In this document: in pieces, positions 7,236 to 11,200 of the stretch
How the letters are laid out: every line of letters starts with the position of its first letter
How positions within the stretch are numbered: position 1 is the first letter of the stretch
Position numbers and translations under genes: made by a program
From: CAYMOV01 sp964392085
Lineage (GTDB): Bacteria; Oederibacteriota; Muellerivitia; Muellerivitales; Muellerivitaceae
Assembly: GCA_964392085.1 (NCBI GenBank)
Contig: CAYMOV010000084.1
Span: 1-11,200 of the forward strand
Reading direction: 5' to 3'
DNA length: 11,200 nucleotides
Notes under the pieces: generated by a model
Seen by the model: only the letters and a program-made list of their open reading frames with translations
What the model was told of the DNA's origin: nothing
Databases searched by the model: none

Positions 7236-7264
7236 AGCTTAGGGACGAGTCGAGCCCCTTTCAA
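7236..7264 (-). promoter_or_regulatory. Promoter of the CGPC thioredoxin gene, leaderless type
   Basis: On the minus strand TTGAAA (7264-7259) is followed by a 17-base spacer and TAAGCT (7241-7236), then 6 bases and the ATG at 7229. The -35 sequence is identical to that of the cyclase promoter at 155. No Shine-Dalgarno sequence precedes the ATG, so a leaderless mRNA is expected. Confidence 0.65.
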
Positions 7265-7280
7265 GCGCGCAATAAGGTTC

Positions 7281-7937
7281 TCAGGGCTTCACGAAAGCCT
7301 TGAGGAAGGCAAAGGTGCCGTCGTAGGGGACATAACCGTTTTGGACGCTGGAGCGCTTGAGGTCGCCGTCGGCCACCACCAACATGGGGAACCCGCTGAG
7401 CCCGTACTTCGATTGGAGGTCCGCCACGATCCGGGTGTTGCTGCCCGTTTCCCTACGCTGGTCCATGACCCGCACCGGGACGTAATGCTGGTTGATGAAG
7501 ATCGTCACCTCGGGTTGGTCGAACACATCCCGCTCCAGCTTGTGGCACCAACCGCACCATTCCGCCGTGAAATCCAAGAGCACGGGTTTGCCGGTCTTCT
7601 TCGCCTCGGCCAGCCCCGGCTCCGGATCGCGCCAGGTGATTGAAACCGAACGCCCGACTCCCTTGGCGTCCAAAAGTGGATTGCTGTTTTCGGAAGGGCG
7701 GTTTTGGGCGACCGGAGCCGCCTGGGCCGGTCCGAAGGGATGGTAAAGGGCCTGGGCGGTCCATGCGCTACCGGCCAACCCCGCGAGCCCGAACAGGAAG
7801 ATCGCCAAGCCGCCCCGGCGGATCCTGCGGGCCCCCCAACCCAGCGAGAAAAGGGATGAGGGGAGACCCGCCAACGGAATGAGGGATGTGGCCCCCACGG
7901 CGTAATGCCAAGGCTTGAGGCAAGGTTTGCTCGCCAA
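7281..7937 (-). CDS. Membrane-anchored thioredoxin-fold protein, CGWC type
   Basis: A 218-residue protein with two predicted membrane segments (about residues 12-34 and 42-64), a proline-rich linker, and a C-terminal thioredoxin domain. The redox motif is WCGWC with C128 and C131, and the cis-proline is P184 in GFPM. The domain matches its neighbour at 6750 closely (DFTAEWC, HYVPVRVMD, GYVPYDGTFAFL), so the two arose by duplication. CGWC rather than CGPC suggests a different redox potential. There is no ATG in frame; I use TTG at 7937 because GGAG lies 6 bases before it on the minus strand and an in-frame stop lies eight codons upstream. A later GTG (codon 14) is possible but would cut into the first hydrophobic segment. 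Confidence 0.82.
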   Translation of the reverse strand: MASKPCLKPWHYAVGATSLIPLAGLPSSLFSLGWGARRIRRGGLAIFLFGLAGLAGSAWTAQALYHPFGPAQAAPVAQNRPSENSNPLLDAKGVGRSVSITWRDPEPGLAEAKKTGKPVLLDFTAEWCGWCHKLERDVFDQPEVTIFINQHYVPVRVMDQRRETGSNTRIVADLQSKYGLSGFPMLVVADGDLKRSSVQNGYVPYDGTFAFLKAFVKP

Positions 7938-7979
7938 CGGGGACTCCAGGGAACGTCATCCGACAAACCGGGAGGGAGC

Positions 7980-8009
7980 TTGCATCGGCCCCCGTACCGT
8001 CCTTATATT
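7980..8009 (+). promoter_or_regulatory. Promoter of the ABC exporter operon
   Basis: TTGCAT (7980-7985), an 18-base spacer, then TATATT (8004-8009). The -10 ends 9 bases before ATG 8019, so the leader would be only a few bases. There is no Shine-Dalgarno sequence. This supports ATG 8019 over any earlier in-frame start, because an earlier start would lie upstream of the promoter. Confidence 0.6.
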
Positions 8010-8033
8010 ACCAGCCCTATGCCCCTCATCGAA
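8005..8033 (-). promoter_or_regulatory. Possible divergent promoter of the CGWC thioredoxin gene
   Basis: On the minus strand TAATAT (8010-8005) overlaps the plus-strand -10 box almost entirely. TTCGAT (8033-8028) lies 17 bases upstream of it as a weak -35. This would give a leader of about 60 bases before the TTG at 7937, which has a Shine-Dalgarno sequence, as expected for a gene with a leader. Confidence 0.35.
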
Positions 8034-9005
8034 GTCGAACGACTCACCAAAATCTACCGGACCAGCAAGAAGATCCCCGGTTTGACCGGGGCGATCCGGG
8101 GCCTTTTCCACCGGGAGACCAACGAGGTCCGCGCGGTGGATGGGGTGTCCTTCGGGATCGAGGAAGGCGAATTGGTCGGTTTCCTCGGCCCCAATGGGGC
8201 GGGGAAGACCACCACCCTCAAGATGCTCGCCGGCATCCTGGTGCCCACCTCGGGGTCCGCCCGGGTCCTGGGCTACACCCCCTGGGATCGGAAGAACGAG
8301 TACCGCCGGTCCTTTTCGCTGGTGATGGGGCAGAAAAACCAGCTTTGGTGGGATCTCCCGGCCCAGGAATCCCTGTTCCTCAACAAGGAGATCTACGGGG
8401 TGCCCGACGGGGAATACGGGAAGGTCCTGGACGAGATGACCGAACTCCTCGGGGTGAAGAAGCTCTTGGGCGTCATGGTCCGAGAGCTGTCCCTGGGCGA
8501 ACGCATGAAATTCGAGCTGATCGCGGCCCTCCTCCACCGGCCCAAGGTGCTGTTCCTCGATGAACCCACGATCGGCCTCGACGTCCTGGCCCAGAAGAAC
8601 ATCCGCGAGTTCATCAAGGACTACAACCGTCGAACCAAGACCACCATCCTCCTCACCAGCCACTACATGAACGACATCGAGGCGCTCTGCGACCGGGTGA
8701 TCATCATCAACCACGGTTTCAAGCGGTTCGACGGGGCCTTGGACGCCATCGTGGAAAAGTTCGCCGCCACCAAGCTGATCTCGGCCGTCTTGGGGAAGGG
8801 CGGCGCCCCCCGGGAGGCCCTGGAAACGCTCGGGGAGGTGGTGGCCTACGGCCCCACCAAGATCGTCCTGAAGGTGCCCCGGGAAGCGGTGGCCAGGGTG
8901 TCCAACAGCCTGATGAACCAATACCCGGTGGATGACATCACCATCGAGGAAGTCCCCATCGAGGAGATCATCGAGAAGGCGTTCGCGAGCACGGACAAGA
9001 ATTAG
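8019..9005 (+). CDS. ABC exporter ATP-binding protein (COG4586 type)
   Basis: A 328-residue cytoplasmic ATPase that powers the two permeases encoded downstream. Walker A is GPNGAGKT (57-64), the Q-loop is near Q105 (MGQKNQLWW), the signature is LSLGE (157-161) instead of LSGGQ, Walker B is VLFLDE (177-182), the D-loop is GLD (186-188) and the switch histidine is H215. The MGQKNQLWWDLP stretch and the LSLGER signature are typical of the COG4586 group of ABC-2 exporters, whose substrate is generally unknown. Residues 250-328 form the extra C-terminal domain of such ATPases. The start is ATG 8019, just after the promoter; an open frame extends upstream to 7905 but lacks support. Mutating gaps aside, gene order ATPase-permease-permease is the usual one. 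Confidence 0.93.
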   Translation: MPLIEVERLTKIYRTSKKIPGLTGAIRGLFHRETNEVRAVDGVSFGIEEGELVGFLGPNGAGKTTTLKMLAGILVPTSGSARVLGYTPWDRKNEYRRSFSLVMGQKNQLWWDLPAQESLFLNKEIYGVPDGEYGKVLDEMTELLGVKKLLGVMVRELSLGERMKFELIAALLHRPKVLFLDEPTIGLDVLAQKNIREFIKDYNRRTKTTILLTSHYMNDIEALCDRVIIINHGFKRFDGALDAIVEKFAATKLISAVLGKGGAPREALETLGEVVAYGPTKIVLKVPREAVARVSNSLMNQYPVDDITIEEVPIEEIIEKAFASTDKN

Positions 9006-9008
9006 CGG

Positions 9009-9041
9009 TTGGCACCGCGCATTTGGCGCGGTACTTGCCAA
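9009..9041 (+). other. Stem-loop after the ABC ATPase stop codon
   Basis: CCGCGC (9015-9020) pairs with GCGCGG (9026-9031) across a five-base loop. The stem continues outward as TTGGCA (9009-9014) with TGCCAA (9036-9041) after a four-base bulge. It starts four bases after the stop codon. There is no T-run, so it could stabilise the ATPase transcript end or attenuate read-through rather than act as an intrinsic terminator. Confidence 0.5.
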
Positions 9042-9068
9042 GCGAGCGCCTCGGCTTGAGGTCCCTGA

Positions 9069-9110
9069 ACGGCTAGCCGCTGGCCGTTAGCTGAAAACAA
9101 AAAGCTGACC
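9069..9110 (+). repeat. Heptad repeat array between ATPase and first permease (type GCCGTTA)
   Basis: Six consecutive 7-base units in phase, beginning ACGGCTA, GCCGCTG and passing through GCCGTTA (9083-9089) to A-rich units and GCTGACC (9104-9110). The phase and the order of unit types resemble the arrays at 10059 and 10131. Confidence 0.6.
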
Positions 9111-9141
9111 CGTCTTCGCCCTTGGCTCCGCCGGGCAAGCC

Positions 9142-9169
9142 GCTGACAGCCGACCGCCGACCGCTTGAC
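9142..9169 (+). repeat. Second heptad block before the first permease (type GCCGACC)
   Basis: Four units in phase: GCTGACA, then GCCGACC twice (9149-9162), then GCTTGAC (9163-9169). Related to GCTGACC at the end of the preceding array. The TTG at 9165 that could open the permease frame lies inside this block, so it is unlikely to be the true start. Confidence 0.55.
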
Positions 9170-9194
9170 GGAAACGATTGGAAAACGAAGCCCC

Positions 9195-10040
9195 ATGGAA
9201 ATGACCGAATCCCCATCGATAACCCCTCCACCGGCTTGGAGGAAGTACTGGATTGTCCTGTCCACCCGCACCCAGGAGGACATGGCCTACCGGACCAACT
9301 ACTTCTTCGGCGCGTTGTTCAGGTTCCTGCCGTTGGTCACCCTGATTTTCCTCTGGAGGGCGGTCTACGCCTCCTCGCCCACCAGCCTGATCGGGGGGAT
9401 GAGCTACGGCGACATGGTGGCCTATAACGCCCTGATGTTCATCTCGCGGGGTTTTTCCAGCATGCCGGGCATGACGCGGGACGTCAGCGCCGAGATCAAG
9501 GACGGGCTCCTCAACAAGTACCTGGTCAAGCCCCTGAGCTATTTCTGGTACCAGGTCACCTACCGGTTGGCGCACAAGGTGGTGTTCTGGCTGGTGGCGG
9601 CCGTCACCTTCCCGCCGATCTTCTGGTACCTCCGGGGTTACTTCACCCACCCACCGACCCTCCTGGAATGGGGGGCGTTTCTGGTTTCCCTGGTCATCGC
9701 CTTCTGGATCGGCATGTTGTTCTCGTTCCTGGTCGGGCTGCTGGCGTTCTGGTTCCTGGAAATCTCGACATTCCTCTTCGTCATCATGACCATCGAGTTC
9801 TTCCTGTCGGGCCAGATGATCCCCCTGAACCTCCTTCCGGCTAACCTCCAACCCTTCCTGACCTACATGCCCTTCGGGTATGAGGGCTATTGGCCCTGCA
9901 TGATCCTGCTGGGGAAGATCCCGGCGGACCGCATGGGAACCCTCCTGGGGGTTGGCCTCGGATGGCTGGCACTTTTCTACCTTCTCAGCCTCTGGGCCTG
10001 GAAGGCCGGCTTGAAGCGCTACTCAGCCGTGGGGGGGTGA
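9195..10040 (+). CDS. ABC-2 type permease (COG4587/ABC2_membrane_6 type)
   Basis: A 281-residue integral membrane protein with about six hydrophobic segments (near residues 36-58, 70-88, 125-147, 158-183, 186-206 and 246-268). The cytoplasmic loop EIKDGLLNKYLVKPLSY (100-116) is characteristic of this permease group and probably contacts the ATPase. I chose ATG 9195; ATG 9201 is equally possible. The frame is open back to TTG 9165, but that codon lies in a heptad repeat. Neither ATG has a strong ribosome site. It forms one half of the transmembrane channel with the permease at 10218. The gap after the ATPase is 189 bases, wide for a transporter operon, and is mostly hairpin and repeat. Confidence 0.88.
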   Translation: MEMTESPSITPPPAWRKYWIVLSTRTQEDMAYRTNYFFGALFRFLPLVTLIFLWRAVYASSPTSLIGGMSYGDMVAYNALMFISRGFSSMPGMTRDVSAEIKDGLLNKYLVKPLSYFWYQVTYRLAHKVVFWLVAAVTFPPIFWYLRGYFTHPPTLLEWGAFLVSLVIAFWIGMLFSFLVGLLAFWFLEISTFLFVIMTIEFFLSGQMIPLNLLPANLQPFLTYMPFGYEGYWPCMILLGKIPADRMGTLLGVGLGWLALFYLLSLWAWKAGLKRYSAVGG

Positions 10041-10058
10041 ATCCAACGGATAAGAGAC

Positions 10059-10100
10059 GCCGTTGGCGGTTAGCCGTTGGCCGTTAGCTTTAAGCCAAAG
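10059..10100 (+). repeat. Heptad repeat array A between the two permeases
   Basis: Six 7-base units in phase: GCCGTTG (10059), GCGGTTA (10066), two more GCCGTT-type units, then GCTTTAA (10087) and GCCAAAG (10094). A related array starts exactly 72 bases later at 10131. Confidence 0.65.
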
Positions 10101-10130
10101 ACAACAGTAAGCTGCGAAGGGCCTAAAGAT

Positions 10131-10165
10131 GCCGTTGGCGATTAGCCGTTAGTTGTAAGCCGAAG
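10131..10165 (+). repeat. Heptad repeat array B between the two permeases
   Basis: Five units: GCCGTTG (10131), GCGATTA (10138), GCCGTTA (10145), GTTGTAA (10152) and GCCGAAG (10159). It matches array A unit by unit, except that one GCCGTT-type heptamer is missing. Weaker similarity to the sequence after array A continues to about 10185. Confidence 0.62.
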
Positions 10166-10199
10166 CCAGCGGCAAACGGCTCGGCTAGAGTTGAATCAC

Positions 10200-10207
10200 A
10201 AGGAAAG
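10200..10207 (+). promoter_or_regulatory. Possible ribosome binding site of the second permease
   Basis: AAGGAAAG lies 10 bases before TTG 10218. The spacing is long but usable, and it favours this TTG over TTG 10191, which has no ribosome site and directly abuts the repeat region. Confidence 0.35.
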
Positions 10208-10217
10208 CTGGATCCCG

Positions 10218-11015
10218 TTGAAGACTTTCAAACGCTACTCGAAGCTGATGCTTATCATGATGAAGAACTGCCTGATCCGGGAGATGCAGTTCCGCGCCAA
10301 CTTCCTGATCCGCATCGTCACCGAACTTCTTTGGCTGGGCATGCAGTTGATCTACCTCGGGGTCATCTATGCCCATACGCGGGAACTCGCGGGGTGGAAC
10401 CAATGGCACATGATCGCCCTCCTGGGGACCATCCACATCATCAACCAGCTTTTCGAGGGGTTGTTCTTCGACAATTGCGCGAGGTTGGTGGACCAGATCC
10501 GGATGGGGGACCTGGACTTCGTCCTGCTCAAACCGGTCAATTCCCAGTTCCTGGTGTCCCTGCGGTACACGGATTATTCCTCCATCTTGAACGCCTTTTT
10601 CGGCCTGGCGATGGTGGGGTTTGCCCTGGGCAAGCTGGGGATCGCCCTTTCATTCGCCGGGATGTTGGCCTACTCCGCGCTCGTGGTGAACGGCATCGCG
10701 ATCCTCTACACCATGATGTTTTGCCTCTCGGCCTTCACGTTTTGGATGGGCCGCTCCAGCAACCTGTTCGAGCTTTACTACCAGCTCGGCCAGTTCAGCC
10801 GATATCCGGGTGAGATCTACCGGTGGCTGCTCCGGGTGACGCTCCTGACGGTCATCCCGATGCTGGTGGTCTCGAATTTCCCCGCGAAAGTCCTGTTCGG
10901 TTGGCTGCCCCTGTCCGAAGCCCTGGGGGGCTGCGCGCTGGGACTGGGTTTCCTGGCCGGTTCGGTCTGGGTCTGGAAGCTGGGCCTGTCGCGGTACAGG
11001 TCGGCTTCCAGCTAA
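10218..11015 (+). CDS. ABC-2 type permease (COG3694/ABC2_membrane_6 type)
   Basis: A 265-residue membrane protein with about six hydrophobic segments (near residues 30-52, 64-84, 122-138, 143-175, 203-220 and 238-256). Two motifs typical of this permease group are visible: MGDLDFVLLKPVNSQFLVS (96-114) in the coupling loop, and FSRYPGEIY (193-201). It is the partner of the permease at 9195. The start is uncertain: TTG 10218 gives the usual short N-terminus (KTFKRYSKL) and has AAGGAAAG upstream; TTG 10191 adds nine residues; ATG 10248 would remove part of the amphipathic N-terminal helix. The gap from the previous gene holds heptad arrays A and B. Confidence 0.88.
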   Translation: MKTFKRYSKLMLIMMKNCLIREMQFRANFLIRIVTELLWLGMQLIYLGVIYAHTRELAGWNQWHMIALLGTIHIINQLFEGLFFDNCARLVDQIRMGDLDFVLLKPVNSQFLVSLRYTDYSSILNAFFGLAMVGFALGKLGIALSFAGMLAYSALVVNGIAILYTMMFCLSAFTFWMGRSSNLFELYYQLGQFSRYPGEIYRWLLRVTLLTVIPMLVVSNFPAKVLFGWLPLSEALGGCALGLGFLAGSVWVWKLGLSRYRSASS

Positions 11016-11019
11016 AGAC

Positions 11020-11047
11020 GGCGGATGGCGGATAGCGTATTGCGGAT
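11020..11047 (+). repeat. Heptad repeat after the second permease (type GGCGGAT)
   Basis: Four units in phase starting four bases after the stop codon: GGCGGAT twice, AGCGTAT, then TGCGGAT. Same period and purine-G-rich form as the other arrays, but its own sequence variant. Confidence 0.6.
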
Positions 11048-11129
11048 GGGTTAAACCCAAGCCCGACTTAAGTAATTTGTGCTCTTGCTTGGAGCTTCCA
11101 TTCTTAGGGCTTGGCTAACCGCCAACCGC
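11042..11129. repeat. Imperfect inverted repeat joining two opposed heptad blocks
   Basis: CCAAGCCC (11057-11064) is inverted as GGGCTTGG (11107-11114). Outside these, GGTTA (11049-11053) pairs with TAACC (11116-11120), and GCGG (11042-11045) with CCGC (11126-11129). The interior, 11065-11106, is unpaired and has no coding potential. The shape is that of a small hairpin or MITE-like element. Confidence 0.4.
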
Positions 11130-11133
11130 GATT
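11113..11133 (-). repeat. Heptad block in inverted orientation
   Basis: Three 7-base units, on the plus strand GGCTAAC, CGCCAAC and CGCGATT. Their reverse complement contains GTTGGCG and GTTAGCC, the same family as the arrays between the ABC genes. It lies opposite in orientation to the 11020 block. Confidence 0.5.
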
Positions 11134-11170
11134 CAGGCGGGAGGGTTCCAAGACTCTCGGTTCACACCCG

Positions 11171-11200
11171 TTGCCCTATCGACCTTCCTCCCCCTAGAAT
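11171..11200 (+). promoter_or_regulatory. Promoter at the right edge for a gene outside the window
   Basis: TTGCCC (11171-11176), an 18-base spacer and TAGAAT (11195-11200). This matches the cyclase promoter (TTGAAA, 18 bases, TAGAAT) in layout. By that rule a start codon is expected 6 bases beyond the window end. Confidence 0.5.

Noticed and set aside
7905..8018. N-terminal extension of the ABC ATPase to 7905
   Set aside because: It would overlap the start of the divergent thioredoxin gene and lie upstream of the promoter. The family N-terminus fits MPLIEVERLTK at 8019.
7956..9041. 361-codon open frame on the minus strand opposite the ABC ATPase
   Set aside because: The plus strand encodes all ABC motifs here. 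The antisense product has no recognisable domain.
9165..9194. TTG 9165 as start of the first permease
   Set aside because: The codon lies in a heptad repeat unit and lacks a ribosome site. ATG 9195 or 9201 follows shortly.
9087..9851. 254-codon minus-strand frame opposite the first permease
   Set aside because: Highly charged, low-complexity translation typical of antisense to membrane protein genes, with no start signal.
10059..10190. CRISPR array
   Set aside because: The repeats are 7-base tandem units without unique spacers, and no cas genes are present.
11048..11058. Intrinsic terminator for the ABC operon at the GGGTTAAACCC inverted repeat
   Set aside because: The stem is only five base pairs with essentially no loop, and no T-run follows.
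1..11200. tRNA or rRNA genes
   Set aside because: I found no T-loop or acceptor-stem pattern in the gaps and no rRNA-like segments. All gaps are short and accounted for by promoters, hairpins or repeats.

Overview
The window is GC-rich bacterial DNA, densely coded on both strands, with no rRNA, tRNA, phage or transposase genes. A lipobox lipoprotein, secreted thioredoxins and a secreted NHL-repeat protein suggest a Gram-negative-type cell, probably from a poorly sampled lineage. I cannot name the phylum. Two genome-style traits recur. Several genes have a -10 box (TAGAAT, TAAGCT, TAAAAT, TATAAT) ending only 6 to 9 bases before the start codon, so their mRNAs should be leaderless or nearly so. 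Several gaps hold degenerate tandem repeats with a 7-base period.

Layout. 1-190: two hairpins and a TTGAAA/TAGAAT promoter. 191-1984 (+): class III nucleotide cyclase with an N-terminal SRPBCC-like domain and a zinc-ribbon middle region. 2010-3017 (+): family 5 glycoside hydrolase. About 2941-3900: AT-rich island that starts inside the 3' end of the hydrolase gene and carries a lipoprotein gene (3121-3843, +). 3951-4580 (-): endonuclease III (nth), divergent from 4684-6711 (+), a secreted NHL-repeat protein with an SGNH-like C-terminal domain. 6750-7229 and 7281-7937 (-): two paralogous, exported or membrane-anchored thioredoxin-fold proteins. 8019-9005, 9195-10040 and 10218-11015 (+): an ABC exporter made of one ATPase and two ABC-2 type permeases (COG4586/COG4587/COG3694 type), with unusually long gaps filled by heptad repeats. 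The right edge ends on another TTGCCC/TAGAAT promoter, which predicts a gene starting just beyond the window.

How the genes fit together. The three ABC genes clearly form one transporter of unknown substrate. The two thioredoxin genes are a duplicated pair that may share a bidirectional promoter region with the ABC ATPase. The cyclase and hydrolase are adjacent and co-directional but each has its own leaderless-type promoter, so a functional link is not shown. nth is a housekeeping repair gene. I do not see a defence system, a biosynthetic cluster or any other multi-gene novelty. The most interesting signals are the repeated fixed-spacing promoter/start module, the heptad repeats sited just after stop codons, and the compositional break inside the hydrolase gene.
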